Positions 7,384 through 14,213 are shown, counted from the stretch's first letter. The stretch is DNA of 15,059 nucleotides from an uncultured Dorea sp. (GCA_900543415.1 UQRE01000048.1:1-15059); one strand, 5' to 3'. Numbers and translations: made by a program. Notes: a model not told the origin generated them from the sequence alone.

Positions 7384-7411
7384 CTGTTAATACAAATATT
7401 CGTTTTAACAG
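7384..7411. promoter_or_regulatory. 28-bp imperfect palindrome upstream of phnW (operator or leader hairpin)
   Basis: Arms CTGTTAA (7384-7390) and TTAACAG (7405-7411) are perfect, and the interior remains largely symmetric around AATATT, giving 24 of 28 symmetric positions. It ends 14 bases before the phnW ATG, next to the ribosome site, and lies in the transcribed leader of the candidate promoter at 7444-7472. A smaller ACAGT-TGAT-ACTGT repeat (7408-7421) overlaps it. It could be a binding site for a regulator, possibly PhnF, or an RNA hairpin controlling access to the ribosome site. It does not match the HutC-subfamily GTnTAnAC pattern exactly. Confidence 0.5.
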
Positions 7412-7443
7412 TTGATACTGTATATTTCTTTTTTTACTTAATC

Positions 7444-7472
7444 ATTCTATCGGAGCTATGTTTTATTGTCTT
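7444..7472 (-). promoter_or_regulatory. Candidate promoter for the phnW-phnX'-phnDCEE unit
   Basis: On the minus strand AAGACA (7472-7467) and TAGAAT (7449-7444) are separated by 17 bases, matching the sigma-A consensus at 4 and 5 of 6 positions. The predicted start near 7437 gives a 67-base leader to phnW. It lies in the only sizeable gap (137 bases) between phnPP and phnW, where a new transcription unit is expected. Confidence 0.45.
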
Positions 7473-7480
7473 CAAACCCC

Positions 7481-7497
7481 TGTAAAAATTTTGAAAA
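7481..7497 (-). promoter_or_regulatory. PhoP-box-like half-sites upstream of phnW promoter
   Basis: On the minus strand TTTTCA (7497-7492) and TTTACA (7486-7481) are spaced 11 bases apart, the period of Bacillus-type PhoP boxes (TT-A/T/C-A-C/T-A repeats). TTTACA lies 32 bases upstream of the -10 element, exactly as TTTACA does in the phnG promoter. Further slots toward the -10 are degenerate. The match is by eye in A+T-rich DNA. Confidence 0.35.
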
Positions 7498-7506
7498 AAT
7501 ATTGAC

Positions 7507-8322
7507 CTAATTATTTACAAACAGACAGATGCTTTCTCCATGTGCCGGATATTCACCGAGCCCTGCCCCGCCATTTTCGTATTGCCCGTGGAAATCACTC
7601 CCGCCTGTCAGAAATAATCCATATTCTCGGGCATATGCTTCTACTTTTTTCTTGTCCTCATCTTTGTTAGAAGGATGATTCCATTCGATTCCGTCAAGCC
7701 CTGACTGTACCAGTAATGGAATGATATCGAAATTCTTTTGCTGTCCCGGATGTGCCAGTACAGCCTTTCCACCATCTTTCTTAATCGCTTCCACAACCTC
7801 TGCAGCGTTCGGATAGGTAATATCAAAATCACAGGGGCCGCCATTTTTAAAGATATTCCGGTATATATCTCCAAAAAGTGACTTACTCTGCCCGGTTTTC
7901 AAAAGATAATCCAGAATATGCTGCTTATAAATACAGTCTCCTGCCATCTTCTGAACCTCTTCAACCGGAACCTGATAACCTATATTGTTTAAAATGTGAA
8001 TCTGTCTGAGACAATTTTCATGACGTTTACGTAGGGTTTCGCTTCCTATAGCTTCTATATGTTCTGTTGTCTTATATCCATATCCAAGAATATGTACTTT
8101 TCTCTTTCCTTCATAATCATAAGCAGACATTTCCACTGCAGGAATCGCCTGAATTCCAAACTCTGCCGCCAGCCGCTGATGCTCGAATGCACATTGGGTA
8201 GTATCATGATCGGTAAAGGCAATATGTGTAATTCCCGATTTTTTTGCCTTTTTCAAAATATTTTCTGCTGGCATACTGCAATCCGAAACATTGGTATGTA
8301 CATGCAAATCTGCGAAATACAT
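7507..8322 (-). CDS. phnPP: PHP-domain cyclic phosphate dihydrolase (PhnPP-like)
   Basis: A 271-residue PHP-family metal-dependent phosphoesterase. Metal-site motifs in order: DLHVHT (H7, H9), FTDHDT (D38, H39), AVEMSA (E64), KVHILGY (H77), VLAHPGQ (H191) and GGSDFHG (D243, H245), a full trinuclear-type set. As last gene of the C-P lyase operon it corresponds to PhnPP, described from Eggerthella lenta with orthologues in Clostridioides difficile. PhnPP hydrolyses 5-phosphoribosyl 1,2-cyclic phosphate first to ribose 2,5-bisphosphate and then to ribose 5-phosphate and phosphate. It thus replaces E. coli PhnP, and PhnN is also lacking here. The ATG overlaps the phnL stop by one base (TGATG) with AAGGAGG upstream, so it is translationally coupled. 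Without context it would be called only a PHP-domain phosphatase; position makes the specific call likely. Confidence 0.85.
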   Translation of the reverse strand: MYFADLHVHTNVSDCSMPAENILKKAKKSGITHIAFTDHDTTQCAFEHQRLAAEFGIQAIPAVEMSAYDYEGKRKVHILGYGYKTTEHIEAIGSETLRKRHENCLRQIHILNNIGYQVPVEEVQKMAGDCIYKQHILDYLLKTGQSKSLFGDIYRNIFKNGGPCDFDITYPNAAEVVEAIKKDGGKAVLAHPGQQKNFDIIPLLVQSGLDGIEWNHPSNKDEDKKKVEAYAREYGLFLTGGSDFHGQYENGGAGLGEYPAHGESICLFVNN

Positions 8323-9035
8323 CAGGATGCCTCCTTCTCGTTTTTAAATCTGCCTTCTGTGATATTGTATACATGGTCACACAGCCCTTCCATAAATTCC
8401 AGGTCATGAAAAATACCAATCATGGAAGTCCCTTCCCCTTTCAATTTCATAAGAAGCTCCTTAACCAGTATCTTTGTATTATTATCCAACGAAGCAGTCG
8501 GCTCATCCAAAAGCAGGAGTCTCGGTGCCTTGACCATGGCATGTGCAAGATTCAGTCTCAGCTTTTCTCCTCCGGAAAATGTATTCGGATAAATATCCCA
8601 CAGATTCTCATTCAGTCTAAAGTATCTGAGCATCTCTTCCGCTTTTTTTACTGACTCTTCATATGAAAACCCTGCATCCAAAGCCCCGCTTATAACATAT
8701 TCTTTTGCAGTCGTTCGCGGCAGGATTGAAAGAAATTGTGATACATATCCTATCTCCACTTTTCGCAGATGAATAATCTGTCGTTCGGAAGCTTTAATCA
8801 GATCCAGCTTCCCATAAGAAAGCGAATCATAGATGACGCTCCCCGTTGTTGCCAGATAGGTTCGGTAGATACAGCGCAAAACCGTAGATTTCCCGGCTCC
8901 CGAAGTTCCCACTATTCCGATGAAACCCCCTTTATTCAACGCAAAAGAAATATCTCTGCAACTTTTAATCAATCTGTTTTGAGCATGCAGATAGAATTCT
9001 TTTGATAGTCCTTTGATTTCCAATATCGTCTCCAT
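8322..9035 (-). CDS. phnL: C-P lyase ABC-type ATPase PhnL
   Basis: A 237-residue soluble ABC ATPase of the C-P lyase system. Walker A GTSGAGKST is at 43-51, the Q-loop at YVSQFLS (98-104), the signature FSGGEKLRLNLAHAMV at 153-168, and Walker B LLLLDEPTASLD at 173-184. The start METILEIKGLSKEF at 9035 has AGGAGG 5 bases before it; a longer in-frame extension lies inside phnM in another frame and is not credible. No membrane partner is attached: in E. coli, PhnL acts with PhnGHI in coupling the phosphonate to the ribose of ATP, and PhnK-PhnL dimers dock on the core complex. Here phnL follows phnM (8 bases) and precedes phnPP, a K-M-L order that differs from E. coli K-L-M. Confidence 0.92.
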   Translation of the reverse strand: METILEIKGLSKEFYLHAQNRLIKSCRDISFALNKGGFIGIVGTSGAGKSTVLRCIYRTYLATTGSVIYDSLSYGKLDLIKASERQIIHLRKVEIGYVSQFLSILPRTTAKEYVISGALDAGFSYEESVKKAEEMLRYFRLNENLWDIYPNTFSGGEKLRLNLAHAMVKAPRLLLLDEPTASLDNNTKILVKELLMKLKGEGTSMIGIFHDLEFMEGLCDHVYNITEGRFKNEKEAS

Positions 9036-9043
9036 ATTTCCTC

Positions 9044-10228
9044 CTAATCTGCTTTCCGGTAATGACATTCCATAATGCACTCGCCAGCAACAAATACCTT
9101 TTCCAAGCAAGGGTGACCGCCCTGACTTTTCACGACAAGAATATCTGCTTCTTTTCCTTCCTCCAGAGACCCAATACAATCCGCCAATCCTACTGCCTCT
9201 GCCGGTGCCAGCGTCACATATCCTACTGCCTCCCACACTGGTATTCCTTCTGTCTCATAAAGTTGAAATACCGCCTGTAAAAGAGACTGTGGATAATAAT
9301 CAGATACCAGAACATCCGCCGCACCTTCTCTGATTGCTTCCAACGCTGACAGGTTTCCCGAATGCGATCCTCCAAGCAGAATATTCGGTGCGCCTACAAC
9401 GGTCTTAAATCCCTTTAGCTTTGCAGCTTTAGCGACTTCCATAGTAATCGGAAACTCACTGATTGCCACACCAAGTCGTTTATTAATCTGAAGTTTTTCC
9501 AACGTGTCATCATCATGGCTTGCAACAGAGATACCGCATTCTTTTGCCATCTCCGCCAGTTCTTTCAACTGATCAAAGGTACTGGTTTCTTTCTCAAACT
9601 CGGATTTGACAAGCGCTGCAAACTCCTCTTCTGTCATATCTCTGCCTTCATTTGGCTGATGTTTCCGATAAATGTCAAGGTTCTTATACTGTCCCTGTCC
9701 TGGTGTATGATCCATGAATGATAGCAAATCTACATATCCTTTCTGAATCATCTCTTTCACCTGTTCATAACAGGCCAGATTATCTATCTCGTATCGAAGA
9801 TGATATCTGTGTCTGATTAATCTCTCCTCATGGCGGTACCTTGCCACCAGCTCCGCCAGTCTTTTTACCTGCGGTGCCTGTCGTATTGCTTTGACATCCC
9901 AGGTTCCCTCACGAAACATAGAGATTGAATGGAACATTGTAGTAATTCCACATCCGACCAACACTTTCTCCGCTTCCTTAAGCCCCATTTCGAAGTCCAT
10001 AACAGCCGTGCTCCTCGGTTGAATATATGATTCAATCATGTCCGAATGAATATCTACGATTCCCGGCATAACATAACTTCCTTTCACATCATATATGCAG
10101 CCATCCTCTGTTTTGCTCTCTTCTGATGGACAGACACTCTGAATCTTTCCCTCTTTGAGAATCAGATCATACCCTTCCAGCACACGATCCTTCAAAATGA
10201 GTTTTCCATTTTTAATTGCTTTCTTCAT
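9044..10228 (-). CDS. phnM: alpha-D-ribose 1-methylphosphonate 5-triphosphate diphosphatase PhnM
   Basis: A 394-residue amidohydrolase-superfamily enzyme, of usual length. It removes pyrophosphate from 5-triphosphoribosyl phosphonate to give the 5-phosphate, the substrate of PhnJ. Visible motifs: GIVDIHSDMIE (H61, D63) after strand 1, a middle segment with RYE near residue 146, LLSFMDHTPGQGQY (D173, H174) and VASHDDDT (H238, D239), then a C-terminal metal-dependent composite domain ending in LVVKSQGG. The HSDMIE and HTPGQGQ strings are specific to PhnM within the superfamily. The start has AGGAG 9 bases upstream and lies 25 bases after phnK, the largest gap in the operon. No defects are visible. 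Confidence 0.95.
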   Translation of the reverse strand: MKKAIKNGKLILKDRVLEGYDLILKEGKIQSVCPSEESKTEDGCIYDVKGSYVMPGIVDIHSDMIESYIQPRSTAVMDFEMGLKEAEKVLVGCGITTMFHSISMFREGTWDVKAIRQAPQVKRLAELVARYRHEERLIRHRYHLRYEIDNLACYEQVKEMIQKGYVDLLSFMDHTPGQGQYKNLDIYRKHQPNEGRDMTEEEFAALVKSEFEKETSTFDQLKELAEMAKECGISVASHDDDTLEKLQINKRLGVAISEFPITMEVAKAAKLKGFKTVVGAPNILLGGSHSGNLSALEAIREGAADVLVSDYYPQSLLQAVFQLYETEGIPVWEAVGYVTLAPAEAVGLADCIGSLEEGKEADILVVKSQGGHPCLEKVFVAGECIMECHYRKAD

Positions 10229-10253
10229 CCATTTTTCTCCTGTTTTTCATTTT

Positions 10254-11084
10254 TTAAAGTAATGAATGTACCAGCTGTTGTGTATATGGCATCTGCGGGT
10301 CATCCAGAATCTGATCGGTCAGCCCCTGTTCAATAATCTTTCCATCCAGCATCACTATGGTACGGTCAGCGAGCATCCGGATAACCGCCAGGTCGTGGGA
10401 CACCAGCATAATAGACACATTGAATTTTTGTCGGATTTCACGAATCAACTCCAATACCTTTACCTGTACGGAAAGATCAAGCCCTGTGGTCACTTCATCC
10501 AGAAGGAGAATTGCCGGATTATTAGCAAGTGCTTTTGAAATCTGAACCCTCTGCTGCATTCCACCGCTGAAATTCTTCGGCGGTTCCTTTTTTCTGGTCT
10601 GCAGAATCTCCACTGCATCCAGAAGTTCTGCTACCCTATCATTCATACCCGCATAATTTCGCTGTCCTGCTGCAATCAGTTTTTCCGCAATATTTCCCGC
10701 ACTGGAGTAATCCATACGCAGCCCCAACATAGGGTTCTGGTATACCATACCCATAATATGATTCTTAATATATTTCTTCTGCTGCAGGCTCTGAGAGAAG
10801 ATATCTTCTTTTCCATCATGAAAATCTCTCAGATAACCCTTTCCTTCCGTAATGTCAAAGTCAAAATATAAGCTTTTCATCAAGGTGGATTTCCCAGAAC
10901 CTGATTCCCCGACAATACCAAGGATCTCTCCTTCATATAAATTCACATTCACATCATTGCACGCCCAGACTGTCTTGCAGTGAGGACAAGTATTTTTATC
11001 AAGCTTTCCACCGTTCCTACAGTATTCACAGGTCTTGCCGTAACGTACTGTTAAGTGATCGATGCTTAAGACTGGTGTTTCCAT
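10254..11084 (-). CDS. phnK: C-P lyase ABC-type ATPase PhnK with zinc-ribbon-like insert
   Basis: A 276-residue ABC ATPase of the dipeptide-transporter-like group. Walker A GESGSGKST is at 59-67, the Q-loop VYQNPMLGLR at 114-123, the signature FSGGMQQR at 172-179, and Walker B ILLLDE at 192-197. The C-terminus DDPQMPYTQQLVHSLL matches PhnK. In E. coli, PhnK binds the PhnGHIJ core through PhnJ and its ATPase activity is needed in vivo. Unlike E. coli PhnK, this one carries two CxxC pairs (C19/C22 and C33/C36) between the first strand and Walker A, likely a small zinc ribbon; similar inserts occur in other bacterial PhnK proteins as I recall. The start at 11084 is chosen for GAGAGGA 5 bases upstream; the gene overlaps phnJ by 19 bases. 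Confidence 0.94.
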   Translation of the reverse strand: METPVLSIDHLTVRYGKTCEYCRNGGKLDKNTCPHCKTVWACNDVNVNLYEGEILGIVGESGSGKSTLMKSLYFDFDITEGKGYLRDFHDGKEDIFSQSLQQKKYIKNHIMGMVYQNPMLGLRMDYSSAGNIAEKLIAAGQRNYAGMNDRVAELLDAVEILQTRKKEPPKNFSGGMQQRVQISKALANNPAILLLDEVTTGLDLSVQVKVLELIREIRQKFNVSIMLVSHDLAVIRMLADRTIVMLDGKIIEQGLTDQILDDPQMPYTQQLVHSLL

Positions 11085-11926
11085 GCTATCCTCTCCCTTC
11101 TTCCCCTGCAGAATCCCGTGTCGCTGCATTCATACACCTTTTCACCGGTCTTTTCGTCAATCAACTCATCCAGATACACTCCTGTTGCCCCGCAAAGACG
11201 GCAGCATTTTCCTTCAAAATCCTCTGTCTTAAATGGAACATCATCAAAGCACATGGAAATAACCTTCGTGTGCGGTGGAATCGCATAAATCTTCTTCTCT
11301 CTTCCGGCCCCAAAAAGATATAGGGTATCACTGTCATTCAGCTTCTTATTATCATATCTTGGAATCGGACTGGGATTCATAACGTATCTGTCCTCCACCA
11401 TTACCGGATACTCTGAGCTGATGCTGATTTCGCCGTACTGTGTCAGATCTTCGAACAAAGACAGCCACATCCCACTGTATTCTGCCTCCGCATGCATCTG
11501 TTTAGTCACAGCTTCTCTCGGCTCCACGATTCTAAGGGGCTCCGGTGTCGGAACCTGAAGTACAAGAATCTGATCATTTCTCATCGGAATCTCCGGTATA
11601 CGGTGACGGCTCTGAATAATGGTCGCTTCTTCAGAATCTGTGGTAATCTGAACTCCGGTGCATTCTTCTACAAGCTTTTTAATGTTTACTGCATTTACAC
11701 TGTCATCACTTCCCTGATCGATAACTTTCAGTACGTCTTCTTTTCCAATAATCGACAATGTAATCTGGATTCCTCCGGTTCCCCACCCTCTTCCAATCGG
11801 AAGTTCTCTGGAACCAAACGGCACTTGATACCCTGGTATTGCGACTGCCTTCAATATACTTCTTCTTATTTCTCTCTTAGAGCCTTCATCCAGAAACGCG
11901 AAATTATAATGTCTGCCATCTATCAT
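11066..11926 (-). CDS. phnJ: alpha-D-ribose 1-methylphosphonate 5-phosphate C-P lyase PhnJ
   Basis: The 286-residue radical-SAM catalytic subunit that breaks the carbon-phosphorus bond, releasing the hydrocarbon and 5-phosphoribosyl 1,2-cyclic phosphate. The N-terminus YNFAFLDEGSKREIRR and AIPGYQVPFGSRELP are family signatures; the glycine proposed as radical site in E. coli (Gly32) falls at residue 32 here too. The iron-sulfur cysteines sit near the C-terminus as C242-x2-C245-x21-C267-x5-C273, the spacing of PhnJ, with an extra cysteine at 241. All known catalytic parts are present. The ATG overlaps the phnI stop (TAATG) with AAAGGAGG 7 bases upstream. It works in a complex with PhnG, PhnH and PhnI; oxygen sensitivity suits an anaerobic host. 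Confidence 0.97.
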   Translation of the reverse strand: MIDGRHYNFAFLDEGSKREIRRSILKAVAIPGYQVPFGSRELPIGRGWGTGGIQITLSIIGKEDVLKVIDQGSDDSVNAVNIKKLVEECTGVQITTDSEEATIIQSRHRIPEIPMRNDQILVLQVPTPEPLRIVEPREAVTKQMHAEAEYSGMWLSLFEDLTQYGEISISSEYPVMVEDRYVMNPSPIPRYDNKKLNDSDTLYLFGAGREKKIYAIPPHTKVISMCFDDVPFKTEDFEGKCCRLCGATGVYLDELIDEKTGEKVYECSDTGFCRGRRERIAWKHQS

Positions 11927-12990
11927 TATGCTTCCTCCTTTGCTCTGACACGGTCAAGCTTCGACTGGAACGTTACATAGTGCGGCAGTTTCAAATGAGA
12001 AATGAATCCGCTCATCTCCAGACAATCCCCATGAGTCAGCACGAATTCCTCATCCTGCGATGGTGTGTCACCCACAGTCTCCAAACTGGCATCTGCGATA
12101 GACATAGCAATCGCTTTATTTTCATTTCTTCCGAATATCAATCCATAGCCACCAGACAACGTCATCTTGTCAAACTCTTCATCTGTTTCTGTACAGGATG
12201 GAACCAAAGCTTCTACTTCTGTAACCAGAATCTCTCCGATACAGAGTTCCTCCTCCTCGTTCAGTGCATATGGAACGCATACTTCCACATAACCACATCT
12301 CAGTTCTGACACCGTTGGATGGGTCGCTCCATATCCACGCATTGCACTGTAGGCGACACCTCCCAAAAATCCCGCGTCACTTCTTGCAAATGTCTGAAGC
12401 CTTGCACTTCTCGGCGCCGGAAATGTCAACAGGTTACAGGTCACATCAAAAGGTTCCGTATTATCCTCTTCCACATATTCCAGTACCTTTTCTTCCCTCA
12501 GCAGGTCAGTTACCCTTCCACAGTGTATATCCGCTCCCGATAATTCTTCTTCCGGCTCCTGCTCTTCCTTTTTCTCGTCTGCATTCTTTTCTTCCATCAG
12601 TGAAAAATCAAGAAGTCGGTGTGAATAGTCATAAGTCGGTCCAAGAATCTGTCCTCCCGGAATATCCTTGAATGCTGCGGAAATTCTGCGGATCAAACGC
12701 ATATCTCTTGTATCTACCGGATTGGAATAATAATTTCTCGGCAATGTAGATCTGTAAGCCCTTAACAAGAATACCGCTTCTTCCACACTTCCTTCACACT
12801 GTTTCAATGCCAGTGCCGCATATTCCTGAGAATAAAATCCCGCCTCGCTCATAATTTTGTCAATCAAAAGCCCCATATTTTCCTTAATACTGGATACCGA
12901 TATATCTTCTTTACTATCTCTGAATATTTCCAACAGTTTCAGAGACTGCTCAATGGCTTCCCTTCCGCCTGTAACTGCAACATATGCCAT
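11926..12990 (-). CDS. phnI: C-P lyase core subunit PhnI (purine nucleosidase/ribosyl transferase)
   Basis: A 354-residue protein that matches PhnI over its length. It starts AYVAVTGGREAIEQS, has GPTYDYSHRLLDFSL in the first third, RSARLQTFARSDAGFLGGVAYSAMRGYGATHP in the middle, and ends GFISHLKLPHYVTFQSKLDRVR, the conserved C-terminal block. PhnI with PhnG, PhnH and PhnL replaces the adenine of ATP by the phosphonate to give a ribose 1-phosphonate 5-triphosphate; alone it has nucleosidase activity. A highly acidic, glutamate-rich stretch (about residues 132-150) looks like a flexible insert. The start overlaps the phnH stop by one base and has AGGAGGAG before it. Confidence 0.95.
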   Translation of the reverse strand: MAYVAVTGGREAIEQSLKLLEIFRDSKEDISVSSIKENMGLLIDKIMSEAGFYSQEYAALALKQCEGSVEEAVFLLRAYRSTLPRNYYSNPVDTRDMRLIRRISAAFKDIPGGQILGPTYDYSHRLLDFSLMEEKNADEKKEEQEPEEELSGADIHCGRVTDLLREEKVLEYVEEDNTEPFDVTCNLLTFPAPRSARLQTFARSDAGFLGGVAYSAMRGYGATHPTVSELRCGYVEVCVPYALNEEEELCIGEILVTEVEALVPSCTETDEEFDKMTLSGGYGLIFGRNENKAIAMSIADASLETVGDTPSQDEEFVLTHGDCLEMSGFISHLKLPHYVTFQSKLDRVRAKEEA

Positions 12991-13598
12991 TATATCTCCT
13001 CCTGCTCTTTTACTTTTACAAGCCGGGGAACTCCGAGAAGATTCCCCTCCTTATCTGCAAACACCATATCAACACCCAACGGATATTCTATGTTCAGATT
13101 TCTATAAAGTGTAATTGTCTTTTTGATATATGGATATACACTTATTTGCTTCTCACCTTTGATTCCCGGTCCCATCAGAGTCATCGATTCTTTTCCCTGT
13201 ATGCTCTCACATGACAGGATAACTGTTGCTGATTCCTGTGGATCAGCATATGTACCATGCTTTACATTTCTTAATATCTGTTCCAGAGATCCATAATTCA
13301 TTTCCGATGACAGGAACACATAATCCGCAATCTTTAACTCGTCCTCACGACACAATGTAAGGCTGTGCAGTTCGGATGAAAGGCTCGGATTCTTCTCCAC
13401 ATACATCTTTTCCTCATTGTCAAGAAGCGTGCAGCCCAGTGCCAAAAGCACAGCATATTTCCCTTCAAATTTTCCGGATTCCTGTCTGATACTTTTTATC
13501 TCTCCCGGATTCGCGATTGCCTCCAACAATCCTCGAAAGACCTTCTGTCCATCGTGGACGAAATCAAACTGATATTCCAACTCCATATCTTCTGCCAT
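12990..13598 (-). CDS. phnH: C-P lyase core subunit PhnH
   Basis: A 202-residue soluble protein of typical PhnH length. The N-terminal FRGLLEAIANPGEI (NPG element) and the C-terminal PLGVDMVFADKEGNLLGVPRLVKV are the recognisable family blocks. PhnH is a PLP-transferase-like fold without PLP that dimerises and completes the PhnG-PhnH-PhnI(-PhnJ) core complex; no separate catalytic residue can be named. It lies 3 bases after phnG, whose last codons contain its GGGAG ribosome site, and overlaps phnI by one base. Nothing is unusual apart from a fairly acidic N-terminus. Confidence 0.93.
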   Translation of the reverse strand: MAEDMELEYQFDFVHDGQKVFRGLLEAIANPGEIKSIRQESGKFEGKYAVLLALGCTLLDNEEKMYVEKNPSLSSELHSLTLCREDELKIADYVFLSSEMNYGSLEQILRNVKHGTYADPQESATVILSCESIQGKESMTLMGPGIKGEKQISVYPYIKKTITLYRNLNIEYPLGVDMVFADKEGNLLGVPRLVKVKEQEEI

Positions 13599-13601
13599 TA
13601 T

Positions 13602-14021
13602 TTATTCTCCCATTACATTAAAGTTTACTTTCGATTTTCTCAGCTGACGATTGATTTCTTCTCTTGATTTATTCTGTTCTTTTCCCAATTCGTCTATCTG
13701 CCGCAGAATATCTTTTTTTTCCCATTCTCCATTCAGAAAACCATCAATGATTGCCGCTGCAATTGCCTTTTCAAAATCATCTCCCGCAATTACGCTCACT
13801 CCCTTTGTCCCGTCTACAGTCACCATACATTCTGTTGCCAGTACCTCGCCAAGATAGAATAACGAATTTTTCACGGACTCTCTTACCTTCACCATAACCA
13901 GTGTTTTTTGAGGCTCTTTCAGAATCTTTATATTATTTGCTGATTTAATCTGATTTGCAATCACTGCGAGCTCATCCTTCGAAGCTCCCGCCAGAATTGC
14001 CGACAGTTTTCTTTTCAACAT
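13602..14021 (-). CDS. phnG: C-P lyase core subunit PhnG
   Basis: A 139-residue protein, close to the usual 145-150 of PhnG. Family segments: KRKLSAILAGASKDEL at the start, TLVMVKVRESVKNSLFYLGEVLATECMVTVDGTKGVSVIAGDD in the middle, and AAAIIDGFLNGEWEKKDILRQIDELGKEQ toward the end. PhnG is needed with PhnH, PhnI and PhnL for attaching the phosphonate to ribose. The start at 14021 is chosen because AAAGGAG lies 8 bases upstream and the homology begins there; the frame stays open upstream to 14207 but that part is basic, cysteine-containing filler over the promoter region. It is the first gene of the C-P lyase operon and is divergent from phnF. Confidence 0.93.
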   Translation of the reverse strand: MLKRKLSAILAGASKDELAVIANQIKSANNIKILKEPQKTLVMVKVRESVKNSLFYLGEVLATECMVTVDGTKGVSVIAGDDFEKAIAAAIIDGFLNGEWEKKDILRQIDELGKEQNKSREEINRQLRKSKVNFNVMGE

Positions 14022-14070
14022 AGTTTTTCTCCTTTGCATCTTGTGATGTCTTATTTTTTCTTCTTGGCAT

Positions 14071-14099
14071 AAAATAAAGAACCTTTGTAAGGTTGCCAA
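14071..14099 (-). promoter_or_regulatory. Promoter of the phnG-phnPP operon with palindromic operator in the spacer
   Basis: On the minus strand TTGGCA (14099-14094) and TATTTT (14076-14071) are 17 bases apart, with 5 and 4 of 6 consensus matches. The predicted start is near 14064, giving a leader of about 43 bases. The spacer is almost filled by a perfect palindrome, AACCTT-TGT-AAGGTT (14080-14094); a repressor bound there would block RNA polymerase. PhnF, encoded next door, is the obvious candidate but binding is not shown by sequence alone. Confidence 0.55.
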
Positions 14100-14124
14100 C
14101 TTGATTTTGTAAATTCTTTGTAAT
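14086..14124 (-). promoter_or_regulatory. PhoP-box-like repeats at the phnG promoter
   Basis: On the minus strand ATTACA (14124-14119), TTTACA (14113-14108) and CTTACA (14091-14086) lie in an 11-base register; the slot between the last two (14102-14097) is degenerate. Relative to the predicted start they fall at about -60, -49 and -27, the zone where PhoP boxes lie in Bacillus. TTTACA sits 32 bases before the -10, the same as at phnW. The last half-site overlaps the palindrome in the spacer. Inference by eye. Confidence 0.4.
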
Positions 14125-14138
14125 ATCTGCTTTTTGTA

Positions 14139-14168
14139 TTGTTTTATGGCTCTCGTTACTGATATAAT
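14139..14168 (+). promoter_or_regulatory. Candidate promoter of phnF
   Basis: A perfect TATAAT (14163-14168) is preceded at 18 bases by TTGTTT (14139-14144), a weak -35 element. The start would be near 14175, about 60 bases before the phnF GTG. It lies upstream of and points away from the phnG promoter. The -10 is convincing; the -35 is less so. Confidence 0.5.
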
Positions 14169-14191
14169 CGGACTTGAATTAAACAGGGAAC

Positions 14192-14213
14192 AAGTACAAT
14201 AAATCATGTACTT
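14192..14213. promoter_or_regulatory. Palindrome in phnF leader, candidate autoregulatory operator
   Basis: Perfect 7-base arms AAGTACA (14192-14198) and TGTACTT (14207-14213) are separated by 8 bases. It lies between the predicted phnF transcription start and the AAGGAGG ribosome site (14221-14227). GntR-family repressors commonly bind such two-arm sites beside their own gene, so negative autoregulation is plausible. The arms differ from the palindrome in the phnG promoter, so either the two sites serve different proteins or one is spurious. Confidence 0.45.

Noticed and set aside
7471..7495. Terminator after phnPP
   Set aside because: Only a 6-base TTCAAA/TTTGAA repeat with a 13-base loop and no T-run in the right place; it more likely belongs to the promoter region of phnW.
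9036..9236. Long form of PhnL starting within phnM
   Set aside because: It reads phnM in another frame with low-quality sequence; the AGGAGG site and the first ABC strand are at 9035.
12264..12671. 135-codon plus-strand frame inside phnI
   Set aside because: Antisense shadow of a well-supported conserved gene; no ribosome site and no recognisable protein features.
14022..14207. Long form of PhnG starting at 14207
   Set aside because: It would run through the promoter, palindrome and leader; PhnG homology and the AAAGGAG site both point to 14021.
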